This document shows, piece after piece, positions 24,400 through 33,027 of a stretch of 34,678 bases of DNA. The position numbers were made by a program, and so were the translations under genes. The notes beneath the pieces are model-generated. The model saw nothing but the letters and a program-made list of their open reading frames with translations, did not search any database and had not been told where the DNA came from. Numbering within the stretch: the first letter of the stretch is position 1; each line of letters opens with the position of its first letter. The DNA comes from an uncultured Pseudoflavonifractor sp. (GTDB lineage: Bacteria > Bacillota > Clostridia > Oscillospirales > Oscillospiraceae). The stretch spans positions 1 through 34,678 of the forward strand of contig NZ_CALXEG010000035.1 in assembly GCF_944387275.1 (NCBI RefSeq), in the 5' to 3' direction.

Positions 24400-24860
24400 T
24401 AAAATGCCTTCCCCTGGGGGAAAGCCTATGGGGCGCGTCCTAAGCCTTCCCCCCTCTGGGGGGAAGGTGGCATTTGCGCAGCAAATGTCGGATGAGGGGA
24501 AATCTCTCAGTTCGCAGGCGGTTTGTGGATACAAGGGGAACGGCCTCCGGCGGCCTACTTTCCAGCGAGGGAAAGTAGGAAAAGCTCGCCAGGGGGCAAC
24601 AGGCGCGGAGGGCCCTTTCAGGGCCAAACGCGCCCGTTTCCCCCTGGTACCCCCTTTCGGAGTACGTCCGGCGGCGGCAAAATTCAATCACCCGCCGTAT
24701 TTGTGAGCAGTTACTATGCCGGTTCGGTGCCCTACGTATCGTTCCTGCGTCGCCCGAGCAGAGTTACCCGCCCAGACTTGTAAGCAGCTGCAATTCAAGG
24801 GGCGTTCTCAATGCCGCACGCAGTCTCTACGCCGTGTTCCAGCCTCTGCCTGAGCGGGCT
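24400..24860 (-). repeat. Modular repeat cluster R4 (A, C and B in reverse orientation)
   Basis: A on the minus strand (about 24445-24499; inner hairpin ATTTGC-GCA-GCAAAT) preceded by a degenerate A (from 24407), then C reversed (about 24542-24665, stem CTACTTTCC/GGAAAGTAG) and B reversed (about 24670-24840). In this cluster D is absent. No gene is supported in the gap 24369-24878. Confidence 0.78.
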
Positions 24861-24878
24861 TTATGCCTGTTTTACCTC

Positions 24879-25742
24879 TTACTCCCCCGATTTCAGCACA
24901 ATGACCGGCAGGTGGGGCCGGTTGAACAGCCGGAAGGAGATGCCCCCGTTGCCCAGGCCCCGGGACACCATCAGCGTGCCACCTCCGTCCAGGGGATAGA
25001 GCCCGGCGGTGTGGGTGGGGAAAAACCGGCGGCGGGTATTGTCGATGAGCCCGTCGGTAAAGGGCAGCCGGATCAGCCCCCCGTGGACATGGCCGCAGAG
25101 CGTCAGGTCAAAGCCGCACCGGTCGTACACCTGGTAGTACTCGTTCCGGTGGGCCAGCAGCACCACGTAGGGGTCCCCCAGGGCGGCGTGGATCTCGTCG
25201 GACAGCTCCTCCGGGGTCTTCTGGTCGTAGGGGCCGTTGGGGTCGTCGATGCCCGCCAGGACAATGGAGTCCCCGCCCCGCTCCAGGGTCAGATACTCGT
25301 TGGACAGCACCGTCACGCCCTGCTCCTCCAGCAGGCTCTTCACCGTGGCCGCCTCCTTGATGGCCCACTCGTGGTTGCCCGTCACATAAAAGGTGGGGGC
25401 GATGGCGGTCAGGCCCCTGGCCAGGGGCTCCAGAATGCCCATCTGGTCCGGGTCGTCGATCACGTCCCCGGTGATGGCAATCAGGTCGGGCTCCAGCGCC
25501 GCCGTCTTTTCCAGCAGAATTTTGTTGTCCTCCCCGAACTCCCTGCCGTGGAGGTCGGAGATCTGCACGATGCGGTAGCCGTCAAACCCCGCGGGCAGCC
25601 GGTCTGAGGCAACCGTGAGGGTCTCGGTCTGAATCCGGGTCTGTTGGTCGTAAAAGAACAGTCCACCCGCCACAAGCACCAGCACCGCCGCCAACAGGAT
25701 CAGCGGCCCTCTGCGCCGGGGACGGGATTTCCTTGTTTCCAT
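24879..25742 (-). CDS. Membrane-anchored metallophosphoesterase (YaeI-like)
   Basis: 287 aa. A basic N-terminus (RKSRPRRR) and one transmembrane helix (residues 12-31) place the catalytic domain outside the membrane. The calcineurin-like metal motifs are in order: ISDLHGREFG (D-X-H), AITGDVIDD (GD), VTGNHEW (GNHE), LLAHRNEYY, and LCGHVHGGLIRLPF (GHVHGG). Such proteins, related to YaeI and YkuE, are phosphodiesterases that often act on phospholipid or UDP-linked head groups; the substrate here is unknown. The start is at ATG 25742 behind TGGAGG. A promoter is visible about 50 bp upstream. Confidence 0.92.
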   Translation of the reverse strand: METRKSRPRRRGPLILLAAVLVLVAGGLFFYDQQTRIQTETLTVASDRLPAGFDGYRIVQISDLHGREFGEDNKILLEKTAALEPDLIAITGDVIDDPDQMGILEPLARGLTAIAPTFYVTGNHEWAIKEAATVKSLLEEQGVTVLSNEYLTLERGGDSIVLAGIDDPNGPYDQKTPEELSDEIHAALGDPYVVLLAHRNEYYQVYDRCGFDLTLCGHVHGGLIRLPFTDGLIDNTRRRFFPTHTAGLYPLDGGGTLMVSRGLGNGGISFRLFNRPHLPVIVLKSGE

Positions 25743-25794
25743 GAAGCGCCTCCAGTTGAAAAATGGACCGGCGGCACCGCCGCCTTAACGATAC

Positions 25795-25824
25795 AGTATA
25801 CCACGCCCCACCGCCCCCACGCAA
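25795..25824 (-). promoter_or_regulatory. Promoter of the metallophosphoesterase gene
   Basis: On the minus strand: TTGCGT (25819-25824), 18-bp spacer, TATACT (25795-25800) with TGG in front of it (extended -10). Confidence 0.6.
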
Positions 25825-25837
25825 GAAAAGCCGCCCG

Positions 25838-25871
25838 AACCCCGCCGCCCGGCGGGCGGCGGGACGGGGTT
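25838..25871. repeat. GC-rich hairpin in the divergent intergenic region
   Basis: AACCCCG (25838-25844) pairs with CGGGGTT (25865-25871), enclosing a CCGCCC/GGCGGG-type inner stem, then TTTCTTAAG. It looks like a terminator for plus-strand transcripts though no plus-strand gene precedes it closely; it may end stray transcription from the left. Confidence 0.45.
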
Positions 25872-25970
25872 TTCTTAAGATTTCGCCCCGTTTTTTAAGC
25901 TTACTCCCCGCCCCGGCCCCTTTCGGAGGAAAAATCTCCCCTTTCCCGCCCGTTTTCATGTAAAAAAGTA

Positions 25971-25999
25971 TTGACGTAAAGGCAAAAAGCGTGTATGAT
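25971..25999 (+). promoter_or_regulatory. Promoter of the M23 hydrolase gene
   Basis: TTGACG at 25971-25976, 17-bp spacer, TATGAT at 25994-25999; the start site would be near 26006. Confidence 0.7.
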
Positions 26000-26005
26000 A
26001 CCGTT

Positions 26006-26043
26006 TGTAACCAGTTTGTAATCATTTCATTCCGTTCTGTAAT
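26006..26043 (+). promoter_or_regulatory. Candidate WalR (YycF) box with a third half-site
   Basis: TGTAAC (26006-26011), 5 bp, TGTAAT (26017-26022): an exact match to the WalR direct-repeat consensus TGTWAH-N5-TGTWAH. A third TGTAAT is at 26038-26043, 21 bp from the second, again on the same helix face. The box lies at the predicted transcription start, a position that suits repression better than activation. Confidence 0.6.
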
Positions 26044-26118
26044 TTTCAGCGCTCCCCGCTGTGTTGCAGGCGGATTCTTATTTTGACTTTTTGCCTTTCT
26101 TAAGGAGGTCCTTCTCCG

Positions 26119-27648
26119 ATGGATGAGATCTTACACTCCAATGGCCGGCAGGCAGTGCCCGACGCCATCCCCGCCGAAGAGACGGCGGGCGGCGTCCGGG
26201 AGGAAGGTAGCTCCCGGCAGGGCCGCCGCCCTGTGCTGGACGCCCTCATCGCCGCGGGCCGCAGCGTGGGCGCCCTGCTCCACCGGGCGGACGCCGCCGC
26301 CGCCGGCCACAAGGCCGTGGGCCCTCTGGCCTTCCTGCTGATCGCCGGCGTCATCGGCGTGGCCCTGGTGGTGGGCACCGTGTACACCCCCAGCTACGTG
26401 GTGTCGGTGGACGGCGTCACCCTGGGCGTGGTCTCCGACCCGGAGGTGTTCGAGGGCGCCATGGAGCGGGTGGAAGCCCGGGCCTCCGATATTCTGGGGT
26501 ATGACTACACCCTGGACAACGCCGTCACCTACGACTTCGCCCTCACCGAGAAGGACAAGCTGTCCAACGTGGGCGACTTTGAGACCTACCTGTTCGACCA
26601 GATCGGCGAGGTGATGAAGAGCTACGTGCTCAAGGTCAACGGCCAGTTCATCGGCGCGGCCCAGGACGAGACCTCTCTCACCGCCATGCTGGACGCCATC
26701 AAGGCCCCCTATGTCAACGAGAACACCACCTCCGCCGAGTTTGTGGAGTCCGTGTCCATCAGCCGGCAGTACACCCCCTCCGACGTGGAGCAGGATCTGT
26801 CCGCCATGGAGGCCCGCCTGACCGCCAACACCAACGGCCAGACCACCTATGAGGTCCAGAAGGGCGACACCTTCATGCAGATCGCCTACGACAACGACAT
26901 GTCCCTGTCCGAGCTGGAGGCCCTGAACCCCGACGTGGACATCAACAACATCTATATCGGCCAGATCCTCAACGTGCGGGAGGTCATCCCCTTCCTGTCC
27001 GTCCAGACCACCGAGACCATCACCTACCAGGAGGCCATCGCCAGCCCGGTGGAAGAGGTGGAGGACGACTCCATGTACCAGGGCGACACCAAGGTGCTGG
27101 ACGCAGGCAGCGAGGGCCTGGCGGAGATCACCGCCGACGTGACCTACGTCAACGGCAACGAGCGTGAGCGCAACATCACCAACAACGTCACCATCACCGA
27201 GCCCACCGCCAAGGTCATCGCCGTTGGCACCAAGGAGCGGCCCAGCTGGCTGCCCACCGGCTCCTTCATCTGGCCTGTGTACGGCAACATCACCTCCTAC
27301 TTCGGCTACCGCTATATCTTCGGCAGCTACAGCTACCACTCCGGCATCGACATCGCTGCGGCCTACGGCACCGGCATTCAGGCCGCTGACGGCGGCACCG
27401 TCATCTGGGCGGGCACCGGCACCGGCAGCAACTGGAGCTACGGCAAGTATGTCATCATCGACCACGGCAACGGCTACCAGACCTACTACGCCCACTGCTC
27501 CAGCCTGCTGGTCAGCGTCGGCGACAAGGTCTACCAGGGCCAGGTCATCGCCCGGGTGGGCTCCACCGGCCGGTCCACCGGCAACCACTGCCACTTCCAG
27601 GTGAAGATCAACGGCACCACCGTCAACCCCCTGTCCTACCTGCCCTGA
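26119..27648 (+). CDS. Membrane-anchored peptidoglycan endopeptidase with LysM, G5 and M23 domains
   Basis: 509 aa from ATG 26119 behind AAGGAGGT (26102-26109). A cytoplasmic N-terminus of about 70 residues precedes one transmembrane helix (LAFLLIAGVIGVALVVGTVY). Outside come a SpoIID/YabD-like helical region, a LysM domain (TYEVQKGDTFMQIAYDNDMSLSELEALNP ... IGQILNV), a G5 domain (VQTTETITYQEAIASP ... ATAKVIAVGTK-like end) and the LytM/M23 zinc peptidase. The M23 site is complete: HSGIDIAA with its His and Asp, YYAHCSSLLV, and HCHFQV. It would cut peptide cross-links in the wall, as in CwlK/ShyA-like proteins of Firmicutes. The WalR box fits control by the essential wall-stress regulator. Confidence 0.94.
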   Translation: MDEILHSNGRQAVPDAIPAEETAGGVREEGSSRQGRRPVLDALIAAGRSVGALLHRADAAAAGHKAVGPLAFLLIAGVIGVALVVGTVYTPSYVVSVDGVTLGVVSDPEVFEGAMERVEARASDILGYDYTLDNAVTYDFALTEKDKLSNVGDFETYLFDQIGEVMKSYVLKVNGQFIGAAQDETSLTAMLDAIKAPYVNENTTSAEFVESVSISRQYTPSDVEQDLSAMEARLTANTNGQTTYEVQKGDTFMQIAYDNDMSLSELEALNPDVDINNIYIGQILNVREVIPFLSVQTTETITYQEAIASPVEEVEDDSMYQGDTKVLDAGSEGLAEITADVTYVNGNERERNITNNVTITEPTAKVIAVGTKERPSWLPTGSFIWPVYGNITSYFGYRYIFGSYSYHSGIDIAAAYGTGIQAADGGTVIWAGTGTGSNWSYGKYVIIDHGNGYQTYYAHCSSLLVSVGDKVYQGQVIARVGSTGRSTGNHCHFQVKINGTTVNPLSYLP

Positions 27649-27660
27649 ACAAGATAACAG

Positions 27661-27695
27661 CATCCCCCGCGCCTGTGGCGCGGGGGATGTTTTTT
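27661..27695 (+). terminator. Terminator of the M23 gene
   Basis: A 13-bp perfect stem CATCCCCCGCGCC (27661-27673) with 27677-27689, loop TGT, followed by TTTTTT. Confidence 0.93.
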
Positions 27696-27734
27696 GTCCC
27701 TGGGAGAGATGCTCTGGAGGATGTCCTCTCTGGC

Positions 27735-28425
27735 TTCCCCCGTCAGGGAAGGCTTAGAACGCACCCCATAGGCTTTCCCCACCGGGGGAAGCTGTCACGC
27801 GAAAGCGTGACTGATGAGGGCAACTGCGGTGATTACTGGGCCCCTTCCCCTCATCCGCCCCAGTGTGCGCACTGGGGCACCTTCCCCCCAGGGGGAAGGC
27901 TTGCCTCGGGCATAGACTGAAACACGGCGCAGAGACTTTGTGCGGCATTGAGAACGCCCCTTGAATTGCAGGGGCTTCCAAGTCTGGGCGGGTAACTCTG
28001 CTCGGGCCTTGCAGTAACGGCACGCGGGGCACCGAACCGGCATAGTAACTACTCTCAAATACGGCGGGTGATTGAATTTTGCCGCCGCCGGACCTCGTCC
28101 TCGCAAGCTGCGTATCGCTTGCCCCGGCATAAATTCCAGGGCTCGTTCACTCCGCTGCTCGTCCTCTCCCCACCGAACCCGCTCCGCTGGGCTTCGGCGG
28201 GGCCCCCGGGAAAGGGGGTACCAGGGGGAAACGGGCGCGTTTGGCCCTGGAAGGGCCCTCCGCGCCTGTTTCCCCCTGGCGAGCTTTGCCTACTTTCCCT
28301 CGCTGGAAAGTAGGCCGCCGGAGGCGCGTCCTCGCAAGCTGCGTATCGCTCGCTTTGCTTAGTCCAGCTGCTCCCCTCATCCGTCTGGCCTTCGGCCAGC
28401 CACCTTCCCCCCAGGGGGAAGGCTT
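27735..28425 (+). repeat. Modular repeat cluster R5 (A'-A-B-D-C-D'-A)
   Basis: The largest cluster. A' at about 27768-27817 with inner hairpin GTCACGC-GAAA-GCGTGAC; A at 27847-27900 with inner hairpin GCCCCAGTG-TGCG-CACTGGGGC; B about 27901-28087; D about 28094-28207; C about 28209-28326; a partial D again about 28328-28360; closing A at 28374-28424 with CTGGCC-TTC-GGCCAG. Here C follows D, whereas in R3 C precedes D. No gene is supported in 27649-28517. Confidence 0.8.
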
Positions 28426-28460
28426 GGGCGCGACCCTTTTATCCTCTCTTCCATACAAAA

Positions 28461-28503
28461 CAAAAACGCCCCCGGCGCCGCGCTTGTGCGCGGCGCCGGG
28501 GGC
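28461..28503 (-). terminator. Terminator of the LTA-synthase-like gene
   Basis: A 16-bp perfect stem GCCCCCGGCGCCGCGC (28468-28483) with 28488-28503, loop TTGT; read on the minus strand it is followed by GTTTTTGTTTTG. Confidence 0.9.
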
Positions 28504-28517
28504 TCGCTCTCTTTTCT

Positions 28518-30338
28518 TCAGCCCACAAAGTGTTTCCGCCAGTAGTACTGAAGATTGTCGTACAGGTCGGCCAGGGCCTGATCCTCAGCGGTCAGATCCT
28601 TGGTCAGGTTTCCGTCCTCAAAGTAGAGGCCGGTGGGCACGTTGATGACGGGCAGGGCCTCCATCACCGGCCGGGTGGCCTGCATGAAGGCGGGACCCTC
28701 CCAGCCGCACAGGTCAAAGAGCTCGGTCATGAGGAAGTTGGGGCTCACGTCGGGGCCCTCGCCCTGGAAGTCGCAGCCCAGCACCTCTTTGGCCGCGTCG
28801 TTGGCCCAGATCAGGTAGCGGGTGGCGTAGTAGTTCAGGAAGCCCTCCTTGGTGGACAGGTCCAGGTCGATGCCCAGTTTGCTGTACACGCTGTTGGCGT
28901 CCCCCATCCAGGGGTTGTGGTCGCCGAAGAGCACGATGACCACCGGGTCCTTGCTCTCCCGGAAGTAGTCGAAAAACTGCTCCATATTGTCCCCGGTGTT
29001 CTTCAGGGAGCCGAAGTAGTTGTTCATCAGGTTCAGCTCCTCCTGGGTGTAGGACCCGTCGTCCACCACCCAGCCGTCCCCGTACCAGGTCCGGTCGGTG
29101 TCATAGGGGCCGTGGCCCTGGTAGGTCACGTTGAAGGAGAAGTAGGGCCGGTCGTCGCTGGCCTTGTGCTCCTCGTACAGATTGATGATCTCGGGGAAGA
29201 GCACGTCGTCATACCCGATGCCGCCGCCCGTCAGCTCCCCGTAGTAGTTCTCCACGAACTTGTAGTCCTCCAGGCCCAGGTTGGCGTTGATGTTCTCCCG
29301 GTTGTAGAACCAGGCGTAGCAGGAGTGGCTGCCGGTGGCGTAGTAGCCCTGATCCCGGAAGTACCAGGCGTAGGAGTTGGTGGGGGAGCGGAAGGACCCC
29401 AGGTCGGAGTAGCCGGTGAGGAAGCACCGCTCCGTGTCGATGGTGCCGCCGGCAAAGATGTTGGTCACCAGGTTGCCGGTGTAGCTCTCCGCCTCCAGCT
29501 CGTGGAACACCCGGTACACCTCCGGGTTCAGCTCAGGCACGCCGAACTTGGTGAAGTCGTTGTAGGCCTCCAGCTGGATGGTGAAGATGTCCACCTTCTG
29601 CTCCTCGGGGATGTCGGCGTCGGTGTACCCGGCCATGACCTCCTGGCAGGCCTTGGCGTCGTAGCCCTCGGGGGCCGGGTCGGAGGCCGAGCGGACGCTG
29701 TACAGGAAGGGGTAGAGGAAGCCCTTGGAGGTGTACACCTGGGTGGCCGACCATGGGGAGATCAGGTCCTCGTTGCGGGTCTTGTTGTTGTAGAGGTTGG
29801 CGTCGGTGTACAGGGCGTACAGGGGAAAGGCCATCAGGGCGGTCACCAGGGCGCACAGCAGCCGGGGCTTCCAGGTGGTCTTGGCCCGGGCAAACAGCAG
29901 CAGGAACACCAGCCCCAGCACCAGCAGCGCCAGGGCCATCACCATGCTCTTGTTGAGGAACAGCTGGTACTTGCCCGCCATGTTGCCCGCTTCCCGGATG
30001 AGGAGGATGTCCTCAAACATCATGGGGTCGTTGCGGAAGGTGAGCTTGTAAAAGCTGGCAAAGGTGAGGCCCATGGTCAGGGCCGCCGTCAGCAGGTAGG
30101 AGATCCAGGCCCGGCCGATGAGGAAGTAGAGCAGCAGGGACAGGAACGCCACAGGCAGGATGTTGAGCAGGGCGATGAGAGGGTGGGTGAAGTAGCTGAT
30201 GAACATGGCGGTGCGGTTGTCCACGCAGGCAAACCACAGGGACAGCACCCCCACGCACACCCCCATCAGCACGCACAGCACCGGGGTGAGCACCGGGTTC
30301 TTGGCAATGGGGTCCAGCTTTTGCAGAAATTTTTTCAT
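28518..30338 (-). CDS. LTA synthase family membrane sulfatase-fold phosphoglycerol transferase
   Basis: 606 aa from ATG 30338, 8 nt after GGAG. The frame stays open 71 codons further up, but that part is repeat sequence. About five transmembrane helices lie in residues 15-200, followed by a large extracellular alkaline-phosphatase-fold domain. Its motifs: VDIFTIQLEAYNDF (first metal Glu), NIFAGGTIDTERCFLTG (nucleophile Thr region), NVTYQGHGPYD (His) and VIVLFGDHNPW (Asp-His). Members transfer glycerol phosphate from phosphatidylglycerol to lipoteichoic acid or to other envelope glycans. It has the general shape of LtaS but the loop details differ, so its acceptor is uncertain. It stands alone, bounded by repeat clusters on both sides. 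Confidence 0.9.
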   Translation of the reverse strand: MKKFLQKLDPIAKNPVLTPVLCVLMGVCVGVLSLWFACVDNRTAMFISYFTHPLIALLNILPVAFLSLLLYFLIGRAWISYLLTAALTMGLTFASFYKLTFRNDPMMFEDILLIREAGNMAGKYQLFLNKSMVMALALLVLGLVFLLLFARAKTTWKPRLLCALVTALMAFPLYALYTDANLYNNKTRNEDLISPWSATQVYTSKGFLYPFLYSVRSASDPAPEGYDAKACQEVMAGYTDADIPEEQKVDIFTIQLEAYNDFTKFGVPELNPEVYRVFHELEAESYTGNLVTNIFAGGTIDTERCFLTGYSDLGSFRSPTNSYAWYFRDQGYYATGSHSCYAWFYNRENINANLGLEDYKFVENYYGELTGGGIGYDDVLFPEIINLYEEHKASDDRPYFSFNVTYQGHGPYDTDRTWYGDGWVVDDGSYTQEELNLMNNYFGSLKNTGDNMEQFFDYFRESKDPVVIVLFGDHNPWMGDANSVYSKLGIDLDLSTKEGFLNYYATRYLIWANDAAKEVLGCDFQGEGPDVSPNFLMTELFDLCGWEGPAFMQATRPVMEALPVINVPTGLYFEDGNLTKDLTAEDQALADLYDNLQYYWRKHFVG

Positions 30339-30454
30339 AATTTTGACTCCGTTTTTACAAGGCAGGGAAAGAGAAACCGCCGCGCCGGCAGGCCGCCGGT
30401 GCGGCGGGTCTCGTGTGGAAACTTGAAAAGGTCTCTCCAGAGAAGGGCTTTCAG

Positions 30455-31046
30455 AGCGCACCTTACAGGCTTCCCCCGCTGGGGGAAGCTGTCGAGCGCC
30501 AGCGAGACGGATGAGGGGTACTGCATTGCGCATCGAAGGCTCTCCCCTCATCCGTCATTTGCTGCGCAAATGCCACCTTCCCCCCAGGGGGAAGGCTTAA
30601 CTCGGTCAGAGACTGAAACACGGCGCAGAGGCCCCGTGCGGCATTGAGAACGCCCCTTGAATTGCAGCAACTTACAAGTCTGGGCGGGTAACTCTGCTCG
30701 GGCAGAGGGGGAGCGGCACGCAGGGCACCGAACCGGCGTGGTAACTACTCACAAATACGGCGGGTCATTGAATTTTGCCGCCGCCGGACCTCGTCCTCGC
30801 AAGCTGCGTATCGCTTGCCCCGGCATAAATTCCAGGGCTCGTTCACTCCGCTGCTCGTCCTCTCCCCTCGTCGCCGCAAGCTACATATCGTTCGCTTTGC
30901 CATAAATGGCAAAGCTCATTCATTGCGCTGCGGCTCCTCTCCCCACGAAAGGCGTTCCGCCTTCCGCGGGGGCCCCATATTTGCTTCGCTGGGCTCGTGC
31001 GGGGGCCCCGAGAGGCAGCCACCTTCCCCCAGGGGGGAAGGCTTGA
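30455..31046 (+). repeat. Modular repeat cluster R6 (A'-A-B-D-D variant-A)
   Basis: A' at 30468-30517 (inner GTC-GA-GC-GCCA-GC-GA-GAC, with tandem GA mismatches), A at 30544-30597 (inner ATTTGC-TGC-GCAAAT), B about 30599-30785, D about 30788-30870, then a divergent D-like stretch (about 30868-31012) in which the small inner hairpin becomes TTTGCCA-TAAA-TGGCAAA, and a partial A (31016-31044). The last A abuts the copied glyQS 3' end directly. No gene is supported in 30339-31247. Confidence 0.78.
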
Positions 31047-31107
31047 TTAGAACGCGATCTTCTCCTCGATATAGGCCTTCAGCTGGTCGATGGGCAGGCG
31101 CACCTGC
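31047..31107 (-). pseudogene. Duplicated 3' end of glyQS
   Basis: 61 bp that match 31248-31308, the end of glyQS, at 59 positions. It encodes the same last 19 residues ([19 protein letters not shown]) and the stop. The two differences are GTC to GTG and CGT to CGC, both synonymous. It has no start or upstream body of its own. Confidence 0.9.
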
Positions 31108-31247
31108 GCCCCACGAAACAGGTTTCGCGGGGACCCCGAGGATTTTATCTGCTGGGGCGGAGTGAATCCGCCCCGCATCAGGGTTTTGTCTGCGCCAAAA
31201 CCCTGCACGCCGCAAGCGGCGGACATGGAGCAGGAAGATGCTTCTCC
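31108..31247. other. 140-bp block of four consecutive hairpins between the two glyQS ends
   Basis: CGAAAC/GTTTCG (31114-31119 with 31122-31127), GGGGCGGA/TCCGCCCC (31154-31161 with 31167-31174), CAGGGTTTTG/CAAAACCCTG (31179-31188 with 31196-31205), and CGCCGC/GCGGCG (31208-31213 with 31216-31221). All four stems are perfect. This block and one copy of the glyQS end make up a 201-bp unit. Confidence 0.75.
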
Positions 31248-32666
31248 TTAGAACGCGATCTTCTCCTCGATATAGGCCTTCAGCTGGTCGATGGGCAGAC
31301 GGACCTGCTCCATGGTGTCCCGGTCGCGGACGGTGACGCAGTGGTCGGCGGGGGTCTTGTCGTCGCCCACGGTCTGGAAGTCCACGGTGATGCACAGAGG
31401 GGTGCCGATCTCGTCCTGGCGGCGGTAGCGCTTGCCGATGGAGCCTGCCTCGTCGTAGTCCACCATGAAGTACTTGGACAGCTCGGCGTACACCTCCTGG
31501 GCGGCGGGGCCCAGCTTCTTGCTCAGGGGCAGCACGGCGCACTTGAAGGGGGCCAGGGCGGGGTGGAAGCGCATGACGGTGCGGACGTCGTTCTTCTCCG
31601 CGTCCACCACCTCCTCGTCGTAGGCCTCCACCAGGAAGGCCAGGGTCACGCGGTCGGCGCCCAGGGAGGGCTCGATGACGTAGGGGATATAGTGCTCGTT
31701 CTTCTCCTGGTCGAAGTAGGTCATGTCCTTACCGGAGTGCTCCTGGTGCTGCTTCAGGTCGTAGTCGGTGCGGTCGGCCACGCCCCACAGCTCGCCCCAG
31801 CCGAAGGGGAACATGAACTCAAAGTCCGTGGTGGCCTTGGAGTAGAAGGCCAGCTCCTCGGGCTCGTGGTCGCGCAGGCGCAGGTTCTCGTCCTTGATGT
31901 TCAGGCTGGTGAGCCAGTCGTGGCAGTACTTGCGCCAGTAGGCGAACCACTCCAGATCGGTGCCGGGCTGGCAGAAGAACTCCAGCTCCATCTGCTCGAA
32001 CTCACGGATGCGGAAGATGAAGTTGCCCGGGGTGATCTCGTTGCGGAAGCTCTTGCCCACCTGGCACACGCCGAAGGGCAGCTTCTTGCGGGTGGTGCGC
32101 TGGATGTTCTGGAAGTTGACAAAGATGCCCTGGGCGGTCTCGGGCCGCAGGTACACCTCGGTGGAGGTGTCCTCGGTGACGCCCTGGTGGGTCTTGAACA
32201 TCAGGTTGAACTTGCGGATGTCGGTGAAGTCGCTCTTGCCGCAGCCGGGGCAGGGGATGCTGTTCTCCCGGATGAAGGCCACCATCTCCTCCTGGGTCAT
32301 GGCCTCCACGTTCACGTCGGTGCGGCCCTGCTCCTGGAGCCAGTCCTCAATCAGCTTGTCGGCGCGGTGGCGCATCTTGCAGGCCTTGCAGTCGATGAGG
32401 GGGTCGTTGAAGGTGGACACATGGCCGGAGGCCACCCACACCTGGGGGTTCATCAGGATGGCGGCGTCCAGACCCACGTTGTAGGGGTTCTCCTGGACGA
32501 ACTTCTTCCACCAGGCCCGCTTCACGTTGTTCTTCAGCTCCACGCCCAGAGGGCCGTAGTCCCAGGAGTTGGCCAGGCCGCCGTAGATCTCGCTGCCGGG
32601 ATAGACGAAGCCCCGGCCCTTGCACAGGGCCACGATCTTTTCCATGGTCTTTTCGGTGTTCTTCAT
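31248..32666 (-). CDS. glyQS: Glycyl-tRNA synthetase, dimeric type
   Basis: 472 aa from ATG 32666; the nearest site AAGGAG is 13 nt away, a long spacing, but the upstream frame is the T-box leader. It charges tRNA-Gly. This is the alpha2 class II form, not the alpha2beta2 GlyQ/GlyS form. Motif 1 region: [25 protein letters not shown]; motif 2: [35 protein letters not shown]; motif 3: [18 protein letters not shown]. An inserted small zinc-like element has [11 protein letters not shown] and CPGCGKSDF. The C-terminal anticodon-binding domain ([22 protein letters not shown]...) is complete. A T-box leader controls it. The last 61 bp are duplicated downstream. Confidence 0.96.
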   Translation of the reverse strand: MKNTEKTMEKIVALCKGRGFVYPGSEIYGGLANSWDYGPLGVELKNNVKRAWWKKFVQENPYNVGLDAAILMNPQVWVASGHVSTFNDPLIDCKACKMRHRADKLIEDWLQEQGRTDVNVEAMTQEEMVAFIRENSIPCPGCGKSDFTDIRKFNLMFKTHQGVTEDTSTEVYLRPETAQGIFVNFQNIQRTTRKKLPFGVCQVGKSFRNEITPGNFIFRIREFEQMELEFFCQPGTDLEWFAYWRKYCHDWLTSLNIKDENLRLRDHEPEELAFYSKATTDFEFMFPFGWGELWGVADRTDYDLKQHQEHSGKDMTYFDQEKNEHYIPYVIEPSLGADRVTLAFLVEAYDEEVVDAEKNDVRTVMRFHPALAPFKCAVLPLSKKLGPAAQEVYAELSKYFMVDYDEAGSIGKRYRRQDEIGTPLCITVDFQTVGDDKTPADHCVTVRDRDTMEQVRLPIDQLKAYIEEKIAF

Positions 32667-32723
32667 TATAAAACTCAAACTCCTTCTGTCTGTGATTTGC
32701 CGGTAAACGGGCGGCCGGAAAAC

Positions 32724-32945
32724 AAAAACCGCCCTGAGCCTCAGCTCAGGGCGGAATATCTCCGTGGTGCCACCTGAATTCGGAGCGTGACCGCTCCGCA
32801 CTCGAACCCGGTAACGGCGGGGACCGGCGGGGCATTTCCTCCCCGCAGCTTGCGGGCGCCTTCCGCGGGACCTTCGGGCGCCTTCCACCAGCCGGCGTCT
32901 CTCTCAGGTCCGGGTCTCCGCGTACTCCTCCCGGTCAATGCCTGT
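32724..32945 (-). ncRNA. T-box leader of glyQS
   Basis: On the minus strand: stem I with GAGGAGTA near its base, the AGAGAG motif and GGCTGGTGGAAGG typical of the distal loop (32895-32870), further stems, then the T-box itself AATTCAGGTGGCACCACGGA (32780-32761), and the terminator CCGCCCTGAGC/GCTCAGGGCGG (32729-32754) with TTTTT. Uncharged tRNA-Gly should favour the antiterminator and allow glyQS transcription. GGC triplets occur in stem I but I could not fix the specifier. The base after TGG in the T-box is C, not the A expected to match a tRNA-Gly discriminator U. Confidence 0.9.
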
Positions 32946-32956
32946 TTCTGCGGGAC

Positions 32957-32985
32957 ATTGTATCACCAAAACCGGGTTGCGTCAA
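32957..32985 (-). promoter_or_regulatory. Promoter of the T-box-glyQS transcript
   Basis: On the minus strand TTGACG (32980-32985), 17-bp spacer, TACAAT (32957-32962). Confidence 0.8.
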
Positions 32986-33027
32986 GGACAGCGGGGGAAA
33001 TGGGGGCAAAAAATTCGTGTTCCGCCT

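Noticed and set aside
30339..30551. N-terminal extension of the LTA-synthase-like protein
   Set aside because: It is encoded by an A' module and flanking repeat; the ribosome site and the first transmembrane helix fit ATG 30338.
32667..32888. N-terminal extension of glyQS by 74 codons
   Set aside because: The extension is translated from the T-box and its terminator; the family begins close to the ATG at 32666.
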